Source: Deroplatys truncata (Eukaryota > Arthropoda > Insecta > Mantodea > Mantidae). Taken from it: 64,000 bases of DNA. Within the stretch, counting starts at the first letter, position 1. Every line of letters starts with the position of its first letter. The stretch is from positions 66,200,364 through 66,264,363 of the forward strand of contig CM060980.1 in the NCBI GenBank assembly GCA_030765065.1, written 5' to 3'. A program made the position numbers and the translations under genes. Under the pieces are notes generated by a model that was not told the origin of the DNA, made no database searches, and worked only from the letters and a program-made list of their open reading frames with translations. This document shows, in pieces, positions 1-11,536 of this stretch.

Positions 1-703
1 CCAAACTTGGTATTTAGGTTCAGTATCTTCCAGAGATGCGACACGAAGGTTTTAAAGAAAATCCCTCACCACAGAGTACCCTTTACATGGAAGACTTTCG
101 AAAATTTTAATTTTCTCAAAAATGGCTCTAACGATTTTGATTAAAATATCATATGTTTAAGATACTTTCATGACAAATAAAATGTATATCTTGAATTTTC
201 TGGGAATGTCTGCAAAAGTATTCTCAATTGTGAACGACTTTTGCATAACTGGTAAACAATAAGAGATAGACAAAATGTTACTACACACAAAATGTAGATC
301 GCGTTAAAATACACAATTTATGTCATATACATTTTTTTTGTTGAGTAAACCATTTTCGAGATATTACTTGTTATTCCCTTAAATTTTTCAATACTTTTTT
401 TCTTAAATGGGAATTCGTTATTCAATTTTTTGACTTGGATATGCAAAGAGTATTAATCTGTGGGAAAGGGAATGGTGCTGCACCTAGCAACCAGCTATTA
501 AGAGATATGTATGTGCTCAAAGGCTACTGTATTTCTATATTGCCCTTGTAAATATATATTTCCCTTAAATCTACAAGAAAATTAGCAATAAGATAGAGTC
601 TGCAAATGTTTATCTCGATTAACATGAAGTAGATGGAGAATAAGCGTTTGTAAAAATAGTTTGTACAAGAGTAGAGAAAGTCATGTGAGTGTAACACATC
701 AGA
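1..703 (-). mobile_element. Family H repeat copy, cut by the window edge
   Basis: This is a reverse-orientation copy of the family that forms the array at 26.5-30.4 kb. The 5' terminus lies at 703, where the complement reads TCTGATGTGTTACACTCACA and then the subterminal motif ACTTTCTCTACT. The 5' module (A) spans about 480-703 and the longer 3' module (B) about 1-475. The 3' end, with its CA-rich tract, lies beyond the window. It encodes no protein. Membership is seen directly by alignment to the copies at 27 kb; the transposon class is inferred. Confidence 0.85.
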
Positions 704-1840
704 TTTTTAAGTTATGAAAATGAAACTTCGGGAAGTTTCTCCAGTACATGCTACCCATAATTTGCTATATAACTATTAGTGTGAGACAAATGTGTCACGT
801 ATCCAAGCTCACCTGTGTTTGTTAAATATATATTTTGCCAAAGCCGAAACATGCAATTGAACAAAGATTATTTTTTAAAAAGCAATTAATTCAAAAGCAT
901 ATTTCTTAGTTAGCTTGTTTTTAGCTTAATAAGGCACATATATATGAAATTTTGTTTAAAAATTATTAAAATTGTATTGTAAGGAGCATTTTATATCTGA
1001 CTTAATTAGATTTGCGTTTTAAAATACAGAATTCAGGAATAACTTAATATGTATGTGCCAAAATTGCAACCGTACTTCTATATACCGACATAAGATGTGT
1101 AAAAAACTCAAAAAGCTCACTAGAATGCTTTGGGTTCTGAAAAATTCCCAGTTAGATCCCCATAAAATGGCCTACTTGAAAACTATTATGAAGGTAGATT
1201 AGAATAGTATGAACATTAGAATACGCCTGGAGTTGATTTCAGGATATCAGAATTTTTTACTTCCACCCTTTCCTTTATACTCTTTTATCGTTTAAAATCA
1301 GGAGAGGTAAACAATTAAAAGGAAATTCTTAAAGCATCTTAATGACATAAAATCTTCACTCCTTTACCTTCGCTGCTGTTTGCCAAAGAGATTCTCACAA
1401 AATCAAAGGGATGATTGCCACGGGAGAGTTACATTTCTTGCTAATTATCCGATTCTGTGTAACATTGTGTTTCTTCATAAAGCAGATTAAGGAGAAGGGC
1501 ATCGAGCAACGCTAATAGTTGCTTTCATATGGCCGAACACTTTATTTACTCTAAGTAACGCAAGTAATTATACGAGAACCGGTAACAAAGGTAGGGCTCT
1601 GGTAAGTGAATGTATTTTCTTTGAGGATTATCGTTCTGAGCTCGTTCTTAGAGTTACTAAAGCAGCGATGCTCATTTATTCACAGCTGATGGAGGGCTTC
1701 TTTGAGAAGTAGAAGTACTTTGTGTACAGCTCTGCTGGGATACTGTGGGCATAATTAGTGCCCGAGATTTCCGTGTACAAGGGATATTCAACAACAAAGT
1801 AAGGGTTTATTCCTTTAATGTACTTATTTCGATGAGAATT

Positions 1841-1841
<1 letters not shown>
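704..1841. other. Unassigned AT-rich stretch
   Basis: I see no coding motif, tRNA-like box pair or paired inverted repeat here. Only short unrelated reading frames are present. Confidence 0.5.

Positions 1842-1888
<47 letters not shown>
1842..1888. repeat. (ATT)n microsatellite
   Basis: About 15 uninterrupted ATT units. The poly-leucine reading frame across it is an artefact of the repeat. Confidence 0.95.
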
Positions 1889-1889
<1 letters not shown>

Positions 1890-1949
1890 AATTTTATTTA
1901 AGGCTTAACTTTTCTTCTGAAGATTTTGTTTTAAAGTTTAATGTTCTTT

Positions 1950-2143
1950 AACCGGGTAGGTCACCTCGAACGAAATGGGCCCTGGGTCACCAGTGGTTAC
2001 AGCTAACCGACATTTGTCTCCTTAGAATAAGGAAAAGCCTCGGAAATTAACTCTATTCTGGTAACTCACCCTAACTGAGATTCGAACTCAGGATCTTTAA
2101 ATGTGAGGCAGAAACACTAGCCGGCATCAAGGAGGTGAGCTTA
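1950..2143 (-). mobile_element. tRNA-related SINE-like fragment
   Basis: On the minus strand a tRNA-like head begins near 2140. A box-B-like AGTTCGAATCTC lies near 2070, followed by a body rich in GAG and CC. The layout (head, box B, unrelated body) matches a tRNA-derived SINE. I could not delimit target duplications, and it does not align obviously with the other SINE families in this window. Confidence 0.5.
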
Positions 2144-3293
2144 ACCTGCATTGACCTAAGAATATCCTATGCTACACGTTTTATTTTCTTCTGCTTGCAA
2201 AAGAAACATACAAATGGCGCCACCGTGTAAATGCTAAACCTTGATTGATAATCCAAAATATAATTCTTGCAACCTGAAAAAAACCAGTCATTATTGTTCA
2301 TGAAGTACGCCTCAAAAATTATTTTGCGGATATCTCGTGTTTTGGCCAAATTACACAATGTCGTATTCTGAATATCATCCTATCTTTTTTAAAATGTTTA
2401 TTTACAACATTGAAAAACTTATTGCATGATACTTCAAAAGACGCAGGTTTTGTCAAGCTACATACCTTTCTTTTGCATAATTACATATATTTCATGTTAC
2501 CCACAACATTCCTTACAGAAAACAACACTAACAATAGCTCTAATTAATAATACTATCCTCACTTTCTGTGTGACATCAACAGCTCGATGAAGAATGGTCC
2601 AGAAATTATGTCTGGCTATCCCAGTCCAAGCTAGCACTCATCAGTTTGCAAATACCGAGTAACAAAATGACGACCATGTAGTCCTATCGCCCTATTAAAG
2701 GACCTCTACCCAAAAATGTTGAATTTTAAGTCACGTTAAGTACCATGAAATAGATGGCCTAAATTCGGCTTCAGGACAGAAGAGGTTAGCTAATAACTAA
2801 GTAGAGTTTTTATTTTTATTTCAAATATACCCACGTTGAGGGTAGCTTATACAGACTAAGTATGCTCAAAACATTTTATTACATAAACACGATATACTAA
2901 AATCAAATTAACAATTAAAATTCATTAGCAAACTACTTGAAACATATCATTAACTATAATTATACACAATTTTTAAATATAGAAGTAAAAACGTAGTACC
3001 GCAAAAAAGTAAACAAAGAATTCTTCATTCTAAAATCTGTACAAAAAAAAAGAAAGCTGGCATAGCCCTTGGAGCAGTAATTAATAAACCAATTACCTCA
3101 TGTCGAACACGTTAAACGTACTCTATCGCCTTCTTTTAAAAATAGAAGCTGGAGACTTCAAGTAAATTTTTATATTGCTCAGTGAAAGTTTAATAGCAAG
3201 AAATGTTATTGCTGTTTAATGAATAGGTGGCTGCAAAAGTCTGTAAGTCATTTTTCGAGCTATGGACCTGTGTGTGGCGTTTATTGTTTGATC
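2144..3293. other. Unassigned AT-rich stretch
   Basis: Nothing recognised: no TIR pair, no tRNA-like head and no reading frame with a known motif. Confidence 0.5.
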
Positions 3294-3596
3294 CTGAATT
3301 TTAATTTCGAAAAATTTTACATATAATGGATACTTTGGGTGGCGGGAAATTTCTTGAAAATCTTGGTGTTGCATCTAAGGATGCTACTGAACCTGAATAT
3401 CCAGTTTGGTATTTATTCTAGTTTTCCTTTTTCTGTTATGCTGTTCACAGACCCACGCACACGAACCTTTTCTAAAAATGTATGTACCTTAATCAACCGG
3501 CCTCAACACATGAATTTTCGCTGAAATCTCGGTATCAAATTTTTTGGCTGGAATGCAAAAGCATCTCTACCTACTGGGTACGTGGTAGAGAAAGTA
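3294..3596 (+). mobile_element. Family H, 3' fragment
   Basis: This holds only the 3' half of module B: the GGGTGGCGGGAAATTTCTTG segment, the degenerate CA tract near 3450-3470, the AAATCTCGGTATC block near 3524, and the terminal GTAGAGAAAGTA at about 3584-3595. The copy is 5'-truncated and diverged from the array copies. Confidence 0.8.
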
Positions 3597-4506
3597 ATAA
3601 AGAAACGTGTTCGTTAATAAACTAGGATTTTCTGTATTCACGAAGATTCGAGTTGGTTATAATAATAATAATAATAATAATAGTAATAATATCCTAACTT
3701 TTATAATAAAAGAGTTATGTGTGAATACTTTGTTACTTCATATGGAGTCCGTATCTCAAAGTGTTTACCTGGTTTTTTGAAACTTTAACTATATTGAATG
3801 TATGAAATATCATTTCAAGGCGGTTTTACGAAATATTCATTTAAAAGGGCAATTATGTATCTAGTCAAATATTTAATCAAGATAAGTTATTTATATAGCA
3901 ACGGTGTCTATTAATTTCTTTAAACCGTGATCTGTACTCTTGAATCATATCTATATAAGAATATATTAAAATATGATCTATTTCATTTTCAAGCATACTT
4001 AAACTAGAGAAAGTAATAAAGACTAAACTGTAAGACCAAGCATAACATTTTAAGTTCTACTACAATAAGACTTTTAATCGCATAATAGAATAATGTTTAA
4101 AAACTCACCAATAATAATTTTATTTTAAATGAACTTGAATATGCAAAACGAAAAGTAAAGATTCAAATGAGGCCTTTTAACAAATGAGAAACATCAATTT
4201 CTGAATCAAAGTGTGTAACATCATAAAACATTTAACAAGTAATGTAACGTAACACCCAACTAGCGGTGACGAAACTGCCTTCCTTCCTTCTTTGAGTCCC
4301 AAATACGCAACATGCGTTACACCCTCAGCAGTATGCGAAGAACCGACTGCTAACCAGGGAGGGAGCGGCACCTGCGGGTCCAAATAACTCGTTAATCCCA
4401 TATTCGTCCTACACAAATAATCTTGTCCTTCTGATATGAAATCTTAGTGCATCCGTGAATGATACCTATTAGTATGATTGGAATAAAATTAGACTATTTT
4501 GGGATA
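3597..4506. other. Unassigned stretch with an (AAT)n tract
   Basis: An imperfect AAT microsatellite occupies 3656-3690. The rest is AT-rich and unassigned. A slightly GC-richer patch at 4250-4390 has no recognisable coding motif. Confidence 0.5.
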
Positions 4507-5840
4507 CACACACACACACACACCGTTTGTGCAAATTGCAACACCAAGAAGGAAACGCATGAATTCAATGACTTTAATACCACAGATTAGGCACATGACA
4601 AATAACAAATGATAAACTTTTCAAACCTATACATGACCTTTGCGACCTAATATTCAGTATTTGGTGTGGCCTCCATGCGCTATAATTAGAGCTGCTATAC
4701 GTCGTGGCATTGAATCAAAAAGGTTCTGAATAAGATCCTGAGGGACTTCCCTCCACGCAGTTTGTATTCGAGCCCACAAATCAGTGACATTGGTTACTGG
4801 AGGACCGCGACGCATCAGGTGCCGACCAACCATATCTCAGACACGTTCGATGGGTGACATGTCAGGCGAACGTGCAGGCCTGGGAAGCAATGGTACCCGT
4901 CGCTCTTCGAAGAAAGCTTGTACATTCTTCGCAATATGTGGCCGGGCATTGTCCTGTTGAAATGTGGCCTGTGGAGATGTCTGAAGCAGGGGGAGTACTA
5001 GGTACTGGTTGCTGTTCAAAGTACCCTCAATTCGTAGAAGGCGAAATCGGTTGTTGTAACCAATGGCGCCCCAAACCATCACACCTGGTGTTTGTCGGCG
5101 TGTGAGTGACACGCTCAACAATGCAGTCCTCTAGATTGCGCTCACCACGGTACCACGGACACGTATGAAGCGGGACTCGTCCGAATAGACTACATTTTGC
5201 CACTCAGCGCCCCAATGACTGTGTTCACATGGCCATTGCAGTCGGAGGAGCTTGTGGAAGCCGACGTAATGGCATGCATGTAACCAGTCCAACCTGCAGC
5301 AGACGGTGACGAACCGTTGATGCAGACAAGTTCACACCTATTGCAGTGCTCCAGCGTCGAGCCAAGCCTGCGGATGAAGCTGTACGGTCCGTTATGGTCA
5401 TGCGGACAAGATGACGATCACTCCGTGCTGTGGTCAAGTTCCGCTCTTCGCTGCATACGACCTTCACTGCTTCCACACACGCATCACTGGACTAGCAGAA
5501 TGCCCTGTACGAGCCGAAATGTCACAGTATGACAAACCCGCTTCCCGGAGACCGATCATTCTGCCGCGTTCGAACTCACTCACACGCCGATATGGCTCAT
5601 TTTGATCGACGAGGCATACTGGCACTGCCTTTATTGTTTCCACCGTGTTTGACAGCTCTATACTGGCTACACTGGGCGCAACACTGACCTTGTCGGACCG
5701 ACACGAGAGGGCTCTGCTCGGCCTACGTGTACCCCATCTCTCTGCAAACCTAATCATATTGCTTGCCCACTCTTCTACACTTCCACCTCATTTGGAGTTG
5801 TTCGGAAAATTCTTTCTTGGTGTTGCAATTTTCACAAACG

Positions 5841-5870
<30 letters not shown>
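4507..5870 (-). mobile_element. Complete but inactive Tc1-like transposon
   Basis: The element is bounded by TA dinucleotides at 4505-4506 and 5871-5872, the Tc1/mariner target duplication. Both ends begin with a run of CA repeats (4507-4523 left; complement of 5844-5870 right). These lead into the shared inverted-repeat core CGTTTGTG, then AAATTGCAACACCAAGAA (left) or the near-identical right-hand version. At 1364 bp it is a typical full length. The single transposase gene inside is broken by stops and a frameshift, so the copy could move only if served by another source. The microsatellite termini are unusual. Confidence 0.9.
4837..5757 (-). pseudogene. Tc1-like DD34E transposase, broken
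   Basis: The gene would encode a transposase that binds the TIRs and cuts and joins DNA at TA. The N-terminal part (5757 to 5466) contains a helix-turn-helix region with EFERGRMIGLREAGLSY and RVWKQ. A second segment in another frame (5476 to 5225) carries RHLVRMTITDRTASS and PLRRLP, typical of Tc1 DNA-binding domains. The catalytic triad is still legible: first D in YSDESRF (codon 5179-5181), second D in QQDNARPH (4951-4953) and E in SPDMSPIE (4846-4848). D2 and E are separated by 34 residues, so this is DD34E. Damage: a stop ends the first frame at 5464-5466, a frameshift follows it, an in-frame TAG lies between D1 and D2, and a TGA at 4837 sits where a Trp codon usually follows the E motif. 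Confidence 0.9.
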
Positions 5871-5871
<1 letters not shown>

Positions 5872-6904
5872 AACTTAAAAGGTTAATATAAAGTATATTT
5901 AACACAATTTCTTAAATCTGTGCTTTAAAAACTGTGACATACATATTTTGAAACTTTCCCTGTCGCTTCCGATTTGGGTCGAAACACACGAATGAAGAAT
6001 GCTGATAATGAAAGAGAGCGTGTCTGTCGTTTCCATACCTAATGAAACTGTCGCATTCCTTTGTTGACAGAATATATTGCACATAGGTAACATTGCTGTG
6101 TAATTTACGGTTTCATCAACATGAAATCTGAAATTTTGGATAGTACGAACATAAACAAACATTTTTAGAAGTACTCTAGGGTGTAGTTATCTTGTTATAA
6201 ATACGTATACAGATAAAAGTACTTTTCCAAAACCTTCCACTGGAAATGAAGGAAAAAGCAATAATATATAACGTCTATAAAAGTTTAGTTAACCGAGATA
6301 TCCATTAAGAAAACACTTTACTCATGCAGAGAACCATTGTTGCCCCTAAAAAGGACATTAACGGCCGAGATAAGACACATCAGGGCGCTACGCAGGATTT
6401 ACGAGAAGCAATAAATCGAAATAAGCATTAAGTTATCCAAAGTATTGCAGCATATCTCGTCAAACGAATTTGTCCATCAGTAGCGTATCGTATCGGATTA
6501 TTGGGGTCTCGTTTGTGAAATAAAAGCAAGAGAATGAGGACTGCTGCGTCGATAAGGCAACAAGCAAACCGGCTGGAGCCATTGTTCCGACTGAAACTGG
6601 TTATACCTGCAGAGCGAGTGCAATTGCCTGCCATAATGCAAGGACTTCATCAGGCATCCTGCTTCACTTTTATGACAAAATATGTCCACAACAGGATTGT
6701 CTACAATATTACTGGAGAATTATACAACATTTGGTAAATTACAGTCTGGTTCAGCGTGTCTTTATGTGCGCGGGTCGTACAAGGCGGTACGTGAAATATT
6801 GAATATTTTGAGACGGTTGCATGTAACTAAGAGAAGTTGTTTGCTTGGTTTCTATAACTTCTTTACTAAATAAGAACTACAGATGCTGTTTAATTATTGA
6901 ATAA
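5871..6904. other. Unassigned stretch
   Basis: Short overlapping frames on both strands at 6430-6740 lack any known motif. I recognise no element here. Confidence 0.5.
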
Positions 6905-8323
6905 AAGATGTTAAATTCACTTGACCTTCACCCACTATCGTTTACTTCTATATAGTGTTTACAGACTATTCTTGCACAAAGTTATTCTTCTATCTGCTTC
7001 AATTTAGTTGAGATAAACGTTTGTACAAATAGTGCCAATACACTTCTAGTTATAAGTGCAAAGGCAATAGCAACAGGGAAATGCTTAAAAACTGATTAGC
7101 GATAGCATTTTAACTGACAAAAATATTGAAAATGGAAATGGCTTACGCTATAAAAAAGTTTGATATAAATTGTGTGTTCTAAAGAATTCTATGTTTTCTT
7201 TGTAGTACATTTTTGTCTATGTCATATATAGAGGTGTGCAAATTATTAGACTCGGATACATTTTTGACGCACAATGATTGTAAGTTCTGAGTCTGAAAAT
7301 AATTTACAAATATCTAAAGTCAAATTAAAATAATATATGAAATAAATTATTTTCAACTGTAAATATTCATATTTCTCCAATAACAGTATTACATTAGTAA
7401 TTTTTCTTGGTGAAGGGTCAGTTTAACGACCCATGGCCTCAAACGTTTACATGGAGTAAAATGTACACATCGTAGGGCAAATATCTTGTATTTAATTTCC
7501 AGATATAATCTTGAATTTTCACATATAACACTGAGGTGAAGAATGACTGAAAACGGCCATCTAAAATCTATTTTTGGCAAACTTACTTCACTGAAGAAAA
7601 AGTATTTCCTTCTGTCCAGTAGTACAGGATAGAGCATTGACTCAGTGGTTTTGTTCAACTTTTTCATATAGACAGTCATTTAATTCTGATTGGTGGAAAA
7701 TCATGTAGGTATTTTATCATATTAAAGGGTCAGTATCTTAAAGCCACAATCTCAAGCAGTAAATAACCAAAACTTTGCATCGAGTCTAATAATTTTCACA
7801 TCCTTTGTACTATACCAGTTATACAAATTTCCACCTAATGAAGTGGAGTTGACAGGATAGTTCCAGAAAATTCAATATATACATTTAATTTATAATGTAA
7901 AGATCTTATATACACATAACCTAAATTGTTATAGTCATTTATGTGATAATAAAAAAGATCGAAAAATTTTCTACGAAAGGGATAGTTCGGTATAGGGGGA
8001 TATTCTTGAAAATCTTTGCGTGACATCTTTGAAAGATACTGAACTTAAATACCAAGGCTTGGTATTTATCCGACATTTCGTTTTTCAGTTATATTGTTCA
8101 CTGACCCACCCAAAACACACACAGAGTTACTCTCTCGCTCATACGCACGCACTCTCAACACAAACGCACTTGTACAAAAACACAGGACTTATTTTCTAAA
8201 AGGTGTTTTTTGGTGGGGTACAGGGAACCTCAAAACTTGTATTTCCGGTGAAAACTCGATATCGAATTTTTGGGCGAAATACAATACCTCCTGTACTTAC
8301 CAAACGAAGTAAGAACGAAAGTA
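6905..8323 (+). mobile_element. Family H copy split by a nested MITE
   Basis: The copy starts near 6905 with a diverged GATGTT...CACTTGAC terminus. It proceeds through module A and the first part of module B (GATATAAATTGTGTGTTCTA; TTTTTGTCTATG near 7211). It resumes after the insertion at about 7807 with CCAGTTATACAAAT and continues to the terminal GAACGAAAGTA at 8323. The CA-rich tract (8108-8170) has decayed to mixed ACAC and CGCACGC. Removing 7231-7806 restores the normal order of blocks, which supports the nesting. Confidence 0.8.
7231..7806. mobile_element. Tc1/mariner-type MITE nested in family H
   Basis: The left end GAGGTGTGCAAATTATTAGA follows TA at 7229-7230. The right end carries the inverted copy, AATTATTAGACTC on the complement, at about 7776-7804. 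The terminal repeats are about 25 bp and imperfect. The interior has no reading frame with a transposase motif, so this is a non-autonomous element. TIRs of this kind next to TA fit the Tc1/mariner superfamily. The exact right boundary is uncertain by a few bases. Confidence 0.65.
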
Positions 8324-9297
8324 AAAATGATATCTTTCCGTTTACTAAATATTATATAGCAAGTAAAAGATCTATGAACTGGAAACATTCTAGATGCAAG
8401 GGAAAGGAGACAACATCTTTTCATCAGTAACCTTTGACTAAGCTTTGTTTTGTTTTCTCTTCTGATGTTGGAACATATTTTTTCTGCATTACAAAGAATA
8501 AGTTGATCAAGATGATAATTACTAACGATATTTGTGTTAGTTTAGATTCTTCCATTGTCTACATGCCACATTCCATTTGGAAGCAAATTTTCAAGGTATT
8601 CTGAAGTTCATATCAATTGTGTTACGATAATTTTGAACCAGAAGCTCCTATTAATTATTTCGATTCTTTTCTGCCAGAGCTGCCGTTTTAGCTGTGAGAG
8701 GCTCAGGTTTATAATATTAAACTTTTTGTATCTTAGTTCATTGTTATGCAATGTTTGGATTCGATATTTGTGATTTAACAACCGGATATTAATTTCCACA
8801 GTTAATAAAATGTATTCCATTGGATAAAAACATATAAATTATAAAGAATTAAACAAAGAAATAAAGTGCTTTAAATTAAATATTGAGTTGCACAAATGCA
8901 CTTTTCTTCGTGAAGAGTCTCAAATTACACTACAATTAGTACTTTTCTTGTAGAGAAGTCTTAATTTCTATAATCAAATATATGATGTGCTTTCGTTTAA
9001 AAGAAATTTAATCATTTTTCAGGATGATATACAGAAGCAAAACGGGAAAGATTGGCTCGACTAAGCGAAGGCAATATCTGCAAGTCTAAAATTTTAATTT
9101 TTCTAAGTAGGATAACTTTTCTATTCATCACTCACGTAAACACGTACTTAACGTTCCAATTGAGTTTAAAGCTACGGCAATACTCGTATAATTACGAAGT
9201 ATACCTTTAAGATTTTCGTTTTGTATAACAAAAAAAAAAACTTCTCCTGTAAAGTCAGGTTTCACTAGTTTTGCAGGGAGCACAAGATCTAGGGATA
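8324..9297. other. Unassigned AT-rich stretch
   Basis: No coding motif or repeat pairing recognised. Some short similarity to family H in the first 100 bases is possible but not firm. Confidence 0.45.
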
Positions 9298-9307
9298 GGA
9301 ACTGCCC

Positions 9308-9585
9308 TGTCGTGCTCCGTGGTGTAGTGGTTACCATGCTAGCCTCTAGTTCCCGAAGTCGCTGGTTCAAACCTGGCGGAGGGCGATGAATTTTTTAGGG
9401 CGTAAAAATCCTTAGCATGGCTTCCTTCGGAAGCGAAGTAAAGCCTGTGGTCCCGTGTCGTAGATTTACGGGACGTAAAAGAACCTCAAGCCTGATAAAG
9501 AGACGGTCTTTCACGCCCAATATAGAATGGAGCGCTAAGAACCACAGCAGTTAAAGAACGTCCATAAATAAAACTCAGTTTTTTA
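9308..9585 (+). mobile_element. SINE-A, full copy
   Basis: This is a tRNA-derived SINE. Box A lies in GGTGTAGTGGTTACCATGC (about 9320-9338) and box B is GGTTCAAACCTGG (about 9363). The family-specific body includes CCCGTGTCGTAGATTTACGG, and the A-rich 3' end is CCATAAATAAAACTCA. It is flanked by near-identical direct repeats GGAACTGCCC (9298-9307) and GGCACTGCCC (9586-9595), a 10-bp target duplication that shows both boundaries. It encodes no protein and would be transcribed by Pol III from its internal boxes. Confidence 0.85.
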
Positions 9586-9840
9586 GGCACTGCCCGAATT
9601 GTTGTTACTGCTGCTTTAAAATTGTTTATGTAGTAAATAAATGTTTGGGTTTTTCTGGAATCACATATTTGTACAAGTTTTATTTTATCGTAGACAAAGG
9701 CACACGCAGGATTTCGGAAGGGACGACGAACGAACAAACTACGAGGCTCGTCCAATAAGTAAATTTCCCTATTTTAGAAAAAAACATTACACGCAACTGA
9801 TCTGTTGAGTTAATTTTATTTATATTGTACAATCCTTCTG

Positions 9841-10080
9841 TTACTTTTCTACATAGTCATCATGTTTTTCCAAGCATTTTTGGAGACGTGGTACAAGTTT
9901 TTCCAAGCCAGTGTTGTACCAGGTCGGGTCCTGTGCTCGCAACCAGCTGTTCACTGATTTGACTTCATCATCGGTGGTAAAAGTGCTTACCTAACTTTGA
10001 GTTGGAGGAACATGTGAAAATCACTTGGGTCAAGCTCCAGTGAATACGGAGGATACGAGAAAACTTCCAAGTTGAATCTT
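9841..10080 (-). pseudogene. Mariner transposase, C-terminal fragment
   Basis: Minus-strand translation gives PPYSLELDPSDFHMFLQLK, which matches the conserved mariner block around the third catalytic Asp (PSD). After a stop and a frame change come TDDEVK and a C-terminus WYNTGLEKLVPRLQKC...KHDDYVEK that ends at a stop (9841-9843). The normal mariner order is preserved, but the reading frame is not, and the N-terminal DNA-binding half and first two catalytic aspartates are absent. This would be the DNA-cleaving part of a DD34D transposase. Confidence 0.8.
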
Positions 10081-10098
10081 GGCCCAGACGGAGCTCAG

Positions 10099-10260
10099 AA
10101 GATTCAACTGGGAAGATTTCTCGCATCCTCCATATTCACCAGATCTTTTCCCAAATGACTTTCACATCTTGGAGGTAAGCACTTTACCACCGTGACCAAG
10201 ATGAGTCAGAAGTGAACCAGAAGTTGGGTCCTGTGTTCGTAACCAGCTGTGATACGGATA
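10099..10260 (+). pseudogene. Second mariner transposase fragment, inverted copy
   Basis: Plus-strand translation gives FNWEDFSHPPYSPDLFPNDF, the same conserved block as in the neighbouring minus-strand fragment. A stop follows within about 15 codons. It is diverged from the left copy, so the two are either independent insertions or an old inverted duplication. Confidence 0.7.
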
Positions 10261-10802
10261 TCCCAACTATACCCTATACAGCAACATACATAGTTGAAGA
10301 AGCAGGTTTTGCTCCGGATTTATGAGTAACGCAACCAATGTTACATCCATTCACAATAAACGGTCCATAGAAAGTTCAGGTTAGCATAACGCGTGGTCCT
10401 AGTGATGCCACCCCAACACAACATTTGTTTTCTATGTTCTACAAAGTATTCACGCAGAAAATAAGTTAAAAGGATATCCCTAAATCAGGATAACAATAAA
10501 TGATATATCCCGATGGCTGATAAAGTAATAACAACCCTAAAATGTTGCTCTGTTGTTTTTAAGCTGAATGTTAACTCAAAATATATTTGCTGGAGAATAA
10601 AATCTCTACTGCCTACAAACAATCAAGATTCGATACAGCATATCCTCACATGCTATCTCCCACTATCTTATATTCGGGAAAGTCCTTAATTGTTGCATTA
10701 CGGTAGTGCGTAGTTCAATTTCATAAATAAAATTACTCTATGAGTATAGCAAAATTCATTTCTTACAGCTTATAACAAACTTATATGCATCAAATAAAAA
10801 AA
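10261..10802. other. Unassigned stretch
   Basis: Nothing recognised between the mariner remnant and the next family H copy. Confidence 0.5.
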
Positions 10803-11536
10803 TCCTGATGTATTACATTCATATGACTTTCTCTACCCTCTATTACGAAAGTTTATTTTTCTATCTACTTCATTATAATCGAGATAAAGCTTTGCGAAAA
10901 TATCCACATTACACATTTCGTTATAGATACAAAGGGAACAGCGATTGTCAAATGTTTCACTATACGCTGGATTTACTCCTTTCATGCAATCGCGAGAAAC
11001 AACTGAATGTCCACAGGACCTTAAAAGAATGGCAAGAATTAAACAATGCGAAACACTAGTAACGGACGTCTCGGAAATGGCTTATGCTACAAAAACAGTT
11101 ATTTGAAATAAAGTGTGTGTTTTAAATTGATATAATTTGTTGTGTAGTACGCTTTTATCTATCGCTTAATGTTTACCAGTTAAACAGCATTATACAAAAT
11201 TCCTTCCGAATAAAGGAATATCTTTAATATATGACATTTTAATCAAAAGATTAGAGCCAACTTTGAGAAAATCGAACATTTCAAAAAGCGTTCGATGTAA
11301 AAGGTAGTTGTGGGTGGGGAGATTTTCTTGAAACTCTTTGTTTCGCATAATTAGAAGGTACTGAAATTAAATACCTTTGCTTTTTGAGTTATCCTGTTCA
11401 AAGACAGACAGACAGACACACACACGGACCTTTTCTTAAAAATCTTGTTTTATTCACGGGGCCTCAAAACATTTACTTTCCGTGAAATCTCGGTATCGAG
11501 TTTTTGGATGGAATGCAGTACGTGGTAGAGAAAGTA
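10803..11536 (+). mobile_element. Family H, uninterrupted full-length copy
   Basis: A clean single copy of about 734 bp shows the full block order. TCCTGATGTATTAC and subterminal ATGACTTTCTCTAC open it. Module A ends near 11040 and module B begins thereafter. A (GACA)/(CA) tract lies at 11403-11426, followed by AAATCTCGGTATCGAG and terminal GTAGAGAAAGTA (11525-11536). ACTTTCTCTAC near one end and its complement at the other form a short inverted pair. The first 250 bases read through as a short open frame with no recognised motif, which I regard as chance. Confidence 0.85.

Larger units (their letters stand above)
9740..10260. mobile_element. Rearranged mariner remnant, head-to-head
   Basis: The left end has TA (9740-9741) followed by CGAGGCTCGTCCAATAAGTA, which resembles a mariner terminal inverted repeat. 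Two transposase C-terminal fragments diverge from a common centre at about 10081-10098, giving an imperfect palindrome of roughly 105 bp per arm. A block from the left part (GGGTCCTGTGCTCGCAACCA near 9925) recurs in direct orientation near 10226, so the locus has also undergone a further rearrangement. Confidence 0.75.

Noticed and set aside
4854..5605. Plus-strand open frames across the Tc1-like element
   Set aside because: They are antisense shadows of the transposase, whose catalytic motifs are on the minus strand.
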